Positions 33,863 through 42,994 of a stretch of DNA of 64,000 bases are shown piece by piece. The notes beneath the pieces are model-generated. The model was not told where the DNA came from. It worked only from the letters and a program-made list of their open reading frames with translations, and ran no database searches. The position numbers were made by a program, and so were the translations under genes. The first letter of the stretch is position 1. Each line of letters begins with the position of its first letter. The stretch covers positions 992,001 through 1,056,000 of the forward strand of contig NZ_MINI01000038.1 in NCBI RefSeq assembly GCF_002906855.1. Reading direction: 5' to 3'. The stretch comes from Pseudomonas putida (GTDB lineage: Bacteria; Pseudomonadota; Gammaproteobacteria; Pseudomonadales; Pseudomonadaceae).

Positions 33863-35309
33863 GCTGGCGCGGAGGCTGAGCCTCGAACCACTGCGGCCAG
33901 GAGCTGCGGTGGCGTGTCTCGACCTCGACGCACGGGATCAGTCGCTCAGCGAGCACGGCGGTTTGCCGCACGGCCTTGGCGGTGCGGTACTTGACGCTGT
34001 GGATGCACTCGCGGTCGCCAAACTCGCAGCGGTTCAGCGCCGTGCCACCACAAGGGCCGTTGGCCAGCCCCTTGGGGCAGGTTTCCGGGCAGGTGTAGAG
34101 GGTGTCTTCCAGGCGGCAGCGGCCGCAGGTGTCGCAGCCAATCAACGGGCGTTTGACCGCCCGTTCCAGCCCGTGGAGCACCCGGGCCCCACGCTTGGTT
34201 GCCCACAGTGGCTGGCGCACGGCCCAACCGAACGCTTTGCTGAGCCAGTTGGTGCGGCTGAACAGCAGCGAATGGGCGCCGTGCAGCAGGTGATAACGGA
34301 CTTTCTCCTTGCCTGAGGCGCTGACGGTCGATTCACCTTTGCGCCAGTTGCCCTGTGGCGGATGGAACGCCACGATGGGCAGGCCACGCATCTGCCAGCA
34401 GTCGGCCCAGGCGGGCGCCCAGTGCTCCAGCGAATGGATCCGCGCCTGCCAGTGTTCCAGGCGCTCTTCCAGTGCCAGCAGCTGCTTGAGTTCGTGAATC
34501 CCCGACAGGTGCACGCCTGCATACCCCATCAGCTTCACACCGATGATCTGCAAGGCCAGGCGATCGACGCTGCGCGCTTGGGCGAAGGCCTTGGACACCT
34601 TGCTTTCGGCTTCGAGCAGCTCGTGCATCGAAGGGGTGACGGTCACGCCCGCCACATGTTCGAGCATCGTCGCGCGGCCGTGGGTCAGGCTCATCAGGCA
34701 GGCCAGCATCGGTTTCGGTGCGGCCTGGCGCTGCATCCAGTGGATGGCTTCCTGGTGCTTGCTGGCATCGAAGCCCAGTTGCAAGGTAAGGAAGTCTGCG
34801 CCAGCGGCGAGCTTTTTCTCGGCTTTGAAGTATTGCGCTCCGCCTTCTTCTTCGTGGTACTTGAACGGGTTCAGTGCCGCGCCGAGCAACCAGTGCGGGC
34901 AGGCCTGGCGGGCAATCAGCAAGGCTGCGACCGACTCCAGGTAGCGCACCGGGCGTTCTCCGGGTTGGTGGCCGGGCAGGCGATCGCCGGTGAGCAGCAG
35001 CAACTGATCGAGGCCGGCGGCGTCCATGCGCTGCAGCTGAGCCAAGAGATGATGGCGCTCGCGGTCCTTGCCGGAGAAGTGCGGCAGGGCGGGGAGCGGG
35101 GTGCTGAACGAGGCGAGGGCGTCCAGTGGCGACATGTCCAGCGGGCTGCCCACGCGGTCGCCGATGGCGACGGTCATGGGCCAGCCGCACAGCTGCCCGC
35201 GGGCCATGATCGCCTCCATCGCGGCGAAGCGTTCCGCCGAGGGCTTGGGAACGAATTCCATGACGCAGACGAAGTGTTTTTCGCGCAGCGCGGCTTTCAG
35301 CAGGCTCAT
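33822..35309 (-). CDS. MetF-like methylenetetrahydrofolate reductase with cysteine-rich C-terminal (MTHFR_C) domain
   Basis: In this 495-residue protein the first 330 residues resemble the flavin TIM barrel of methylenetetrahydrofolate reductase (EFVPKPSAERFAAMEAI, LLLTGDRLPGHQPGE, ADFLTLQLGFDASKH). The last 150 carry a cysteine-rich module (GCDTCGRCRLEDTLYTC, then CPETCPKGLANGPCGG) as in the MTHFR_C/MetV domain, which binds metal. The ATG at 35309 gives a proper MetF start. The gene is divergent from the mini-MetE gene across 229 bp containing two MetR-like boxes, suggesting a role in methionine or one-carbon metabolism. A canonical metF probably exists elsewhere. Confidence 0.8.
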   Translation of the reverse strand: MSLLKAALREKHFVCVMEFVPKPSAERFAAMEAIMARGQLCGWPMTVAIGDRVGSPLDMSPLDALASFSTPLPALPHFSGKDRERHHLLAQLQRMDAAGLDQLLLLTGDRLPGHQPGERPVRYLESVAALLIARQACPHWLLGAALNPFKYHEEEGGAQYFKAEKKLAAGADFLTLQLGFDASKHQEAIHWMQRQAAPKPMLACLMSLTHGRATMLEHVAGVTVTPSMHELLEAESKVSKAFAQARSVDRLALQIIGVKLMGYAGVHLSGIHELKQLLALEERLEHWQARIHSLEHWAPAWADCWQMRGLPIVAFHPPQGNWRKGESTVSASGKEKVRYHLLHGAHSLLFSRTNWLSKAFGWAVRQPLWATKRGARVLHGLERAVKRPLIGCDTCGRCRLEDTLYTCPETCPKGLANGPCGGTALNRCEFGDRECIHSVKYRTAKAVRQTAVLAERLIPCVEVETRHRSSWPQWFEAQPPRQLSPQPAPRTQPES

Positions 35310-35435
35310 GGCTCGAGGGCACCTGGCGTATTCAGGTTTGCATTGTGCGGCAGTTGATCGGTTGGGCTCATGTCTGAATACGTAGGCTGCTGCTCTGAAC
35401 AAGACATTCAGGTTCGTGGGCATCATGAGCAATTC

Positions 35436-35470
35436 TTGAGTTCATCTCAAATTTAATGAGTTTGTCTCAG
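35436..35470. promoter_or_regulatory. Two tandem MetR-like boxes
   Basis: TTGAG-TTCAT-CTCAA and ATGAG-TTTGT-CTCAG are TGAG-N5-CTCA dyads whose starts are exactly 20 bp apart, i.e. on the same DNA face. MetR, a LysR activator of methionine genes, binds TGAA-N5-TTCA, the same geometry. They lie 69 bp before the mini-MetE gene and 127 bp before the MetF-like gene. Confidence 0.55.
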
Positions 35471-35538
35471 GGGCTCGCCGGCCGGAAAATTCCCTCATTC
35501 ATTTCGGTACTCATTTTCAGAACTCTGAGGGACAAGAC

Positions 35539-36348
35539 ATGGCACTGGCACACAACCTGGGCTTTCCACGCTTTGGCAGTGATCGCGAGCTGCGTGCCCG
35601 CCATTGGCAAGTGCAGAAAGACGCCGGCATCGAGCTGCTGCCAGTTGGCGATTTCGCCTGGTCCGACCAGCCGTTTGCCCAATGCTGGGAGCAACTGTTC
35701 GACGAAGTGACCGAAGCCAAGGCTTTGGGCCATGCAGTCAAACCGGTGGTGATCGGCCCTTTGACCTATCTGTGGCAGGCCAGCAATGGCAACGCCGACC
35801 TCGATGAGCTGGAACACCTGCTGTCGCTGTATGACCTGGGCCTGAACCGCCTGGCTGCCCTGGGGGCCGAATGGGTGCAGATCGATGAGCCGATCCTGGC
35901 CCAGGAACTGCCGCAGGATTGGAAAAACGCTTTCGAACGTGTCTACAACATCCTTCAGCGTGCACCGCTGAAGAAGCTGATCGCCACCTACTTGGGTGGC
36001 CTGGAAGGCAACCTCGGCCTGGCCGTCAGCCTGCCGGTCGATGGCTTGCACGTCGACCTGGTGCAGGCCCCCGAGCAGTACCAGACCATCCTCGACCGGC
36101 TACCGGCCTACAAGGTGCTGTCGCTCGGCCTGGTCGACGGCCGCAACGCCTCGCCATGCAACCTGGAAAATACCCTGGACCTGCTGCTCGACGCCCACGA
36201 CCGTCTGGGCGATCGGCTGTGGGTGGCCACAGCCTGCCCGTTACTGCACAGCCCGGTGGAGCAGGCCGTGCACAAGTGCCAGGAAGCCGCGCTGCTGGCC
36301 AGGGCCGTCAACGAAGCGGCTGCCCGCGAGTTGCGCGCGACTGCCTGA
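35539..36348 (+). CDS. Stand-alone MetE N-terminal-domain-like protein (mini-MetE)
   Basis: All 269 residues align by eye with the N-terminal half of cobalamin-independent methionine synthase: LGFPRFGSDRELRARHW, GIELLPVGDFAW, VKPVVIGPLTYLW, EWVQIDEPILAQELP, LPVDGLHVDLV, and CPLLHSP. Compared with E. coli MetE (about 753 residues) it lacks the whole C-terminal zinc/homocysteine domain and also has clean internal deletions, including the basic helix after FPR-G and about 50 residues after FAW. The frame is intact and well translated (GGGACAAGAC before the ATG), so it is not simply decayed. It cannot be a methionine synthase alone. Its neighbours point to a one-carbon role. Confidence 0.8.
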   Translation: MALAHNLGFPRFGSDRELRARHWQVQKDAGIELLPVGDFAWSDQPFAQCWEQLFDEVTEAKALGHAVKPVVIGPLTYLWQASNGNADLDELEHLLSLYDLGLNRLAALGAEWVQIDEPILAQELPQDWKNAFERVYNILQRAPLKKLIATYLGGLEGNLGLAVSLPVDGLHVDLVQAPEQYQTILDRLPAYKVLSLGLVDGRNASPCNLENTLDLLLDAHDRLGDRLWVATACPLLHSPVEQAVHKCQEAALLARAVNEAAARELRATA

Positions 36349-37527
<1,179 letters not shown>

Positions 37528-37664
37528 GTTGTTGTTCTCCGGGCAATGGGCGTAGTGCTGCCAGCATCGGCGGGTTCGGTTGATTTGTTAAGTTTGTTTT
37601 TCTTTGTGATTGATGTGAAAAGCCAATCAATCAGTTGTGAGCCAGGGTGTTCGCCTCAAGGGTT

Positions 37665-37730
37665 CAGGCGCCTGTGAAATCGAGCGCCGCCCGCGCGGCG
37701 CTCGATCTCGAAGGCGCTAAACATCTGTCG
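37665..37730 (-). repeat. 66-bp intergenic repeat with a 12-bp stem (copy A)
   Basis: Its core is a perfect stem ATCGAGCGCCGC/GCGGCGCTCGAT with a 4-nt loop (37679-37706). Flanks on both sides match the copy at 53189-53254 in the opposite orientation (CGACAGAT... on one side, ACAGG... on the other), so this is a dispersed element rather than a simple terminator. It differs from the REP pairs. Confidence 0.75.
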
Positions 37731-37736
37731 TCATGC

Positions 37737-38846
37737 TTAGACCTGCGGGCACTGATGTGTCACACAATGAATCCCCCCGCCACCCGCCGCAATCGCATCG
37801 ATATCCAGCTGCACGATATCCCGCCCTGGGTACAACACGGCCAGCAGTGCCCGGGCTTTTTCATCGGCCTGCGCATCACCGAACTGCGGTGCGATGATCG
37901 CGCCGTTGATCACGAAGTAGTTGATGTACCCCGCCGCAAAGTCGTCATTGCCTTGGCTGAACCTGTTGCGCCGCCCGCGCAGGGGCGGCGATACCACATG
38001 CACCTGCAGGCGCCTGCCCTCGGCATCAGTGGCTTTCTTGAGTATCTCCAGGTGCTTGCGGGTCACCGCGTGGTCATAGGAGTCCGGGTCATTGTCCAGG
38101 TTGGCGATCACTACCCCAGGGCGGACGAAGCGGGCATAGAAGTCCACATGCCCGTCGGTGATGTCTTCGCCAGCGATGCCCGGCAGCCAGATGACCTTGC
38201 TCAAACCCAGGCGTGCCTTGAGCTCGGCCTCGACGTCGGCCTGGCTCCAGTCCGGGTTGCGGTTGGCATTGATCCAGCTGCTCTGGGTCATGATGCCGGT
38301 GCCGTGGCCGTCCACTTCGATGGCGCCGCCTTCGCCCACCAGTTCGCTGCGCTGGTAACGCGCGCCGGCCAGCGGGGCCATACGCTTGGCCAGCTGCGCG
38401 TCGTTCTGGTGGCGTTGCTTGTTGCCCCAGCCGTTGAAGTTGAAATCCACCGCAGCGAGGGCGCCATCGTCGTCGACGACGAAGTTGGCGCCGATGTCGC
38501 GCATCCAGATGTCGTCCAGGTTGCATTCGACAAAGCGGGTGTTGTGGCTGGCGCAGTGCCGCTCGGCCAGTTCGCGTTCACCGGGGCGACAGAACACAGT
38601 CACTGGCTGGTAGCGGGCGATAGCCTGGGCGATACGGCCCAAGGCGGCTTGCACATCGGCGGTGAAGTCCTCCCAGATGGCCTTTTGGGCACCGAAGGCG
38701 ATGAACGCGCGCTGCTGTGGTTCACCTTCGTCGGGCATGAACCAGCGCCCGGGTTCCTCAGCGCGGGCCAGGCCCAGCGGCAGTCCAAGTCCGGCACCGA
38801 CGCCTGTGACCAGTGACAGTTGCAGGATGGTTCTACGGCTGTGCAT
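37737..38846 (-). CDS. Exported agmatine deiminase paralogue (Agu2A'-like)
   Basis: The 369-residue protein begins with a twin-arginine-type signal (SRRTILQLSLVTGVGAGLG, ending near ARA), so it is probably moved folded to the periplasm. The mature part is a peptidyl-arginine-deiminase-like domain with the active-site elements DDIWMRDIG, EGGAIEVDGHG, DITDGHVDFYA and the nucleophilic Cys in GGGIHCVTHQ. It should hydrolyse agmatine or a related guanidine to N-carbamoylputrescine and ammonia. It is the last gene of a four-gene operon (aguA, aguB, binding protein, this gene) like agu2ABCA' of some P. aeruginosa strains. Confidence 0.85.
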   Translation of the reverse strand: MHSRRTILQLSLVTGVGAGLGLPLGLARAEEPGRWFMPDEGEPQQRAFIAFGAQKAIWEDFTADVQAALGRIAQAIARYQPVTVFCRPGERELAERHCASHNTRFVECNLDDIWMRDIGANFVVDDDGALAAVDFNFNGWGNKQRHQNDAQLAKRMAPLAGARYQRSELVGEGGAIEVDGHGTGIMTQSSWINANRNPDWSQADVEAELKARLGLSKVIWLPGIAGEDITDGHVDFYARFVRPGVVIANLDNDPDSYDHAVTRKHLEILKKATDAEGRRLQVHVVSPPLRGRRNRFSQGNDDFAAGYINYFVINGAIIAPQFGDAQADEKARALLAVLYPGRDIVQLDIDAIAAGGGGIHCVTHQCPQV

Positions 38847-38849
38847 GGG

Positions 38850-39935
38850 TCAGTCCTGTGCAGTCTTGAAACGGGTCCACACGCGCATGCGCGCTCGCAT
38901 GTCGGCCTGTGGAATGTCCCGGCCCGGAATCAGCCGGGCGTAGGTGGCTTCGTCGAGGTAGATGTCGGGGTTGTCGCGCATGCGCGGGTCAACTGCCTGG
39001 CGCGCCTTGGCGCTGGCCGTGGGGTAGCCGGTGAAGTTGCTGATGGCAGCCATGTTCGCCGGGCGCATGACGAAGTTGATGAAACGATAGGCGTATTCCG
39101 GGTGCTGGGCATCTGCCGGGATGGCCATGGTGTCCATCCACACCGTGGTGCCCTGGCGCGGTACGCGGTACTGGAAGTCGAGGTGCTTGTCGGCAGCGTC
39201 GGCGGCGCGCTGGGCCTGGATCACGTCGCCGCTGTAGCCCAGCGACAGGCACAGGTTCTCGTTGACCAACTCGGTCACCGGTTGCGACTGGAACTTGCGT
39301 ATGTACGGGCGCACCGCCTTGAGCAGTTCGCTGGCGGCCGCCAGGTCCTCACGCTTGGCGCTACGCGGTTCGCGGCCCAGATAATGGAGCACTACGGCCA
39401 GCACTTCATCGGGCGAGTCAATGATCGAGATGCCGCAATCGGCGAACTTGGCCGCAAGCTCCGGCTTGAACAGCAGGTCGAGGTTGTCCAGCGGGGCATC
39501 GGGCATGCGCTGGCGGACTTTCTCGGCATTCGCGGTCAGGCCGATGGTGCCCCAGGTGTAGGGCACGGTCGCCTGGCTGGCCTTGGGGTATTGCGCATGC
39601 AGCTTGCGCAGGCCGGGCTCGATATCGTCGAGGGCTTCCAGGCGGCTGTGGTCCAGTGGCTGCAGGCTGCCGGCACGCATCAGGCGTTCCGCCACGGTAT
39701 CGCCGGGGAACACCAGGTCGTAGCCACTGCGCCCGGACATCAACTTGGCTTCGAGTACCTCGCTGCCGTCCATCACGTCGTAGATCACCTGGATACCGGT
39801 TTCGGCGGTGAATTGCTTGAGGGTGTCTTCGGCGAAGTAATCGGCCCAGTTGTACAGGCGCAGGGTGGGCTGGTCGGCCTGGGCCTGGCTGGCGCAGAGG
39901 GCCAGGCCCAGTGCGGCGATAACGTGGCGTTTCAT
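38850..39935 (-). CDS. Periplasmic polyamine-binding protein (PotF/SpuD type; Agu2C-like)
   Basis: This 361-residue substrate-binding protein has a cleavable signal peptide (MKRHVIAALGLALCASQAQA). The mature fold shows family motifs: LRLYNWADYFAEDTLKQF at the start, GSEVLEAKLMSGRSGYDLVFP, and YTWGTIGLTANAEKV. It resembles PotF/SpuD, which bind putrescine or spermidine. No permease or ATPase gene is present, so it must deliver to a transporter encoded elsewhere or act only as a sensor. It lies 3 bp from both flanking genes in the agmatine operon. Confidence 0.87.
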   Translation of the reverse strand: MKRHVIAALGLALCASQAQADQPTLRLYNWADYFAEDTLKQFTAETGIQVIYDVMDGSEVLEAKLMSGRSGYDLVFPGDTVAERLMRAGSLQPLDHSRLEALDDIEPGLRKLHAQYPKASQATVPYTWGTIGLTANAEKVRQRMPDAPLDNLDLLFKPELAAKFADCGISIIDSPDEVLAVVLHYLGREPRSAKREDLAAASELLKAVRPYIRKFQSQPVTELVNENLCLSLGYSGDVIQAQRAADAADKHLDFQYRVPRQGTTVWMDTMAIPADAQHPEYAYRFINFVMRPANMAAISNFTGYPTASAKARQAVDPRMRDNPDIYLDEATYARLIPGRDIPQADMRARMRVWTRFKTAQD

Positions 39936-39937
39936 GC

Positions 39938-40834
39938 TCAGGCCCTCAGGCTGTGTGGGTGCTTGCCGTCCTGGGTCAGTAGCGGCGCGTACATTTCCGG
40001 GCGGCGGTCGCGGTAGATGCCCCAGCTCAGACGGTCTTCGCGCATGCGTGCCAGGTCCAGGTCGTGCAGCCAGATACCGCTGCTGTTGCGGTCGGCTTCG
40101 GCGAGCATCGCGCCCTTGTGGTCGCAGATGAACGACGAGCCGTAGAAGCGCATGCTCAGTGATTCATCGCTATCGGCCACTTCCACGCCGACGCGGTTGG
40201 CGGCCACCACGGGCACCAGGTTGGCGGCGGCATGACCGCGCATGGCGACCTGCCAATGATCACGCGAGTCCAGCTCGGCGCAGCCGGGCTCGGAGCCGAT
40301 GGCGGTGGGGAACAGCAGCACCTCGGCGCCCAGCAGGGCCAGGCAGCGGGCAGTTTCCGGGAACCACTGGTCCCAGCAGATGCCGATGCCGAGGCAGCCA
40401 AAGGCGGTGTCCCAGACTTTGAAACCGGTGTCGCCGGGGCTGAAGTACTCCTTCTCCTGGTAGCCGATGGCGTTGGGGATGTGGGTCTTGCGGTAGACGC
40501 CTAGCAACTGGCCATCGGCATCGGCTACGGTCAGCGAGTTGAAGAATGCATTGCCGGCGCGCTCGTACCAGCTCAGTGGCAGTACCACGCCCAGCTCGCC
40601 GGCCAGGGCCGCGAAACGTTGCAGGATCGGGCTGCTCGGGTAGGGTTCGGCCAGTGCCTGGTGCTTGTGGTCCTGCTCGATGCAGAAGTAGGGCGTGGCA
40701 AACAGCTCTTGCAGCAGGATCACCTGCGCGCCATCGGCGGCGGCCTGGCGTACCAGCTGCTCGGCGCGGTCCAGGTTGTCGGGCAGGTTCCAGCTGCAAG
40801 GCATCTGGGTGGTGGCGATGCGCAGCAGGCTCAT
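39938..40834 (-). CDS. aguB: N-carbamoylputrescine amidase (AguB/Agu2B)
   Basis: This nitrilase-superfamily enzyme of 298 residues hydrolyses N-carbamoylputrescine to putrescine, CO2 and ammonia. The catalytic triad is visible as Glu in LLQELFATPYFC, Lys in YRKTHIPN and Cys in GICWDQWFPE. The ATG at 40834 overlaps the stop codon of aguA by 4 bp (ATGA), so the two are coupled; a longer frame from 40867 lies within aguA. Product and neighbours fit a complete agmatine-to-putrescine route. Confidence 0.93.
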   Translation of the reverse strand: MSLLRIATTQMPCSWNLPDNLDRAEQLVRQAAADGAQVILLQELFATPYFCIEQDHKHQALAEPYPSSPILQRFAALAGELGVVLPLSWYERAGNAFFNSLTVADADGQLLGVYRKTHIPNAIGYQEKEYFSPGDTGFKVWDTAFGCLGIGICWDQWFPETARCLALLGAEVLLFPTAIGSEPGCAELDSRDHWQVAMRGHAAANLVPVVAANRVGVEVADSDESLSMRFYGSSFICDHKGAMLAEADRNSSGIWLHDLDLARMREDRLSWGIYRDRRPEMYAPLLTQDGKHPHSLRA

Positions 40835-41871
40835 GGCTGCACCTGCGGCTGCTGCTGGGTGATGCAATGGATGCCGCCGCCGCCGTGGGCGATGGCATCG
40901 ATACGCACCGGCACGATTTCGCGGCCAGGGAAGGCGTGGGCGAGTTGCTCGGCGGCGTCCTGGTCGGCGGCGATGCCGTAGGCCGGCATGATGATCGCGC
41001 CGTTGGCGATGTAGAAGTTGGTGTAGGAAGCGCAGAACACTTCAGCGTCCTGATCGACTGCGGCGCTGGCTTCATAGAGGTCGAGCAGTTCGAAATGACG
41101 GCCCTGAGCATCGCTGGCGAGTTCCAGGGCGCGACGGTTTTCGCGGACCACTTCGGCGTAGACCGAGCCGTGATCGTGGGTGGCATCGACCAGCAGTACG
41201 CCTGGGCGGGCGAAGGCGCAGACGCCATCGACATGGCCGTCGGTCATGTCGCCGGTGACGTACTGCGGGTCGCCAGGCAGCCAGATGGTCTTGCTGATGC
41301 CCAGGTAGCGGGCGAAACAGGCTTCGAAATCAGCCTTGTCGATACCGGGGTTGCGGTTGGGGTTGAGCAGCACCGATTCGGTGGTGATAAGCGTACCTTC
41401 ACCGTCGACATGAATCGCGCCGCCTTCGTTGCACAGGAAGGTGCTGAAGCCGTCCAGGCCCAGCTGGTCGAGGATACGGCGGCCGAGGCTGCGGTCCTGG
41501 CTGTGTTGCGATTTACCGCCCCAGGCATTGAAGCGCCAGCTCAGCCCGGCCAGGCCATGCTGCGGGTGGCAAACGAAGCTTGGACCGCTGTCACGGCACC
41601 AGCTGTCGTCCACGGCCAGTTCGATCAGTTCGATGTTGGCGCCGCACAGGGCGCGGGCGCTTTGCAGGGCAGAAGGGTCGACGACCATCTTCACCGGCTC
41701 GAAGCGGGCAATGGCTTGCGCTACACGGGCATAGTCCCGCTGCACATCGGCCAGGCTGACGCGCCAACCGCTTTCCCACAGCGCCTGATTGTGTGGCCAG
41801 ACCATCCAGGTCGCCGCGTGGCGGGCCCATTCGGCGGGCATACGCCAGCCGCTGTCGAGGGACAGGTGCAT
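40831..41871 (-). CDS. aguA: Agmatine deiminase (AguA/Agu2A), cytoplasmic
   Basis: The 346-residue enzyme converts agmatine to N-carbamoylputrescine. Active-site segments are DDSWCRDSGPSFV, EGGAIHVDGEGT, DMTDGHVDGVCA and the nucleophilic Cys in GGGIHCITQQQ. It has no signal peptide, unlike the paralogue at 37737-38846. The ATG at 41871, 7 bp after GGAG, gives the standard start. It is the first gene of the operon and is divergent from a LysR gene across 135 bp. Confidence 0.93.
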   Translation of the reverse strand: MHLSLDSGWRMPAEWARHAATWMVWPHNQALWESGWRVSLADVQRDYARVAQAIARFEPVKMVVDPSALQSARALCGANIELIELAVDDSWCRDSGPSFVCHPQHGLAGLSWRFNAWGGKSQHSQDRSLGRRILDQLGLDGFSTFLCNEGGAIHVDGEGTLITTESVLLNPNRNPGIDKADFEACFARYLGISKTIWLPGDPQYVTGDMTDGHVDGVCAFARPGVLLVDATHDHGSVYAEVVRENRRALELASDAQGRHFELLDLYEASAAVDQDAEVFCASYTNFYIANGAIIMPAYGIAADQDAAEQLAHAFPGREIVPVRIDAIAHGGGGIHCITQQQPQVQP

Positions 41872-42006
41872 AGTGAACTCCGATCTATTAAGGATTTTTA
41901 TCAACGAAGCCCGCCGTCGCGGGTGTTGGTGCCCATGCTATGGCTATCAAGTGGTGGCGACAAACGATAGATTTAGCCGACATCTGATTAGCAGGGCTTA
42001 TCGATC

Positions 42007-42864
42007 ATGCTCAAACACTGGCCACCGCTCAATGCCCTCAGGGGCTTCGAAGCCGCAGCCCGGCTTGGCAGCTTCCACAAGGCCGCCGAAGCCCTGAACC
42101 TCACTCAGTCGGCTATCAGCCAGCAGATCCGCAGCCTGGAAACCTACCTGGAGCAGCCACTGTTCTACCGCAGCGGTCGCAGCGTCAGCCTGACCGATGC
42201 CGGGCATGATCTGCTCAGCACCACCCAGTCCATGCTGCAGCACCTGGCCGTGGGCATCCGCCGCCTGGAGCAATATCGCAAGCCGAATCAACTTGTGGTC
42301 AATACCAGCCCGGCCTTCGCCCGGCACTGGCTGCTGCCGCGTCTGGCCGATTTCCATCAGCGCTGCCCACAGGTCGACTTGTGGTTGTTCACCAGCTTCG
42401 AGGTGCCGGACATGGCCAGCGAAACCATCGACCTGGCCATTCGCGACGATCTAAGTGCCCAGGCTGAGTGCAGCTTTACCGTGCTGCATCACGACCAGCT
42501 GTATCCCGCCTGCCACCCCTCGTTGCTGCAAACGCCTGCGCAGCAGCGCACCACCTTGCATGGCGAGCGCGAAATGGACTGGAGCCATTGGCAACTGGAA
42601 GGTGGCGAGGATGTGGGGCAGCAGGGCAAGGGGCTGAACTTCTCCGATCCTGGGCTGCTGCTGGATGCCGCGAGCGAAGGGCTGGGCGTTGCCTTGGTCA
42701 GCCAGTTGCTGGCGCAGCGGGCGGTGGGCGAGGGGCGCCTGCAGGCACTGTCTGCGCAGCGGGTGCGCGGTCCGGCGTGGGCCTGCCTGGTGCATCGGGA
42801 CAGCCAGGATGATCCGCTGGCACGGCAGTTTCTGGGTTGGCTGCGCGGTGAGTTGCAGGTATGA
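42007..42864 (+). CDS. GcvA-like LysR regulator divergent from the agmatine operon
   Basis: The 285-residue protein has a GcvA/AmpR-type N-terminus (MLKHWPPLNALRGFEAAARLG) with the HTH at about residues 10-50 and an effector domain. Its divergent placement beside aguA makes it the likely regulator of the agmatine operon, in the role of Agu2R, though I cannot say it is the same family. The inducer may be agmatine or N-carbamoylputrescine (inference). A GTTTGAA/TTCAAAC dyad follows its stop codon. Confidence 0.85.
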   Translation: MLKHWPPLNALRGFEAAARLGSFHKAAEALNLTQSAISQQIRSLETYLEQPLFYRSGRSVSLTDAGHDLLSTTQSMLQHLAVGIRRLEQYRKPNQLVVNTSPAFARHWLLPRLADFHQRCPQVDLWLFTSFEVPDMASETIDLAIRDDLSAQAECSFTVLHHDQLYPACHPSLLQTPAQQRTTLHGEREMDWSHWQLEGGEDVGQQGKGLNFSDPGLLLDAASEGLGVALVSQLLAQRAVGEGRLQALSAQRVRGPAWACLVHRDSQDDPLARQFLGWLRGELQV

Positions 42865-42869
42865 CCGGC

Positions 42870-42887
42870 GTTTGAATCGCTTCAAAC
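42870..42887. promoter_or_regulatory. Palindrome between the LysR gene and fabV
   Basis: GTTTGAA-TCGC-TTCAAAC is a perfect 7+4+7 dyad, 108 bp before fabV and 6 bp after the LysR stop codon. It may be an operator for fabV or a weak transcription end. Confidence 0.4.
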
Positions 42888-42994
42888 ACCCCGTAATATG
42901 TGTCGGATAACCAGCGGGGGTAGTCTCACCCTCTGATCAATCGGAATCGCCCATGCGGCGGTTCCCCCGGCATAAACCTGACGAGGTACAGACA

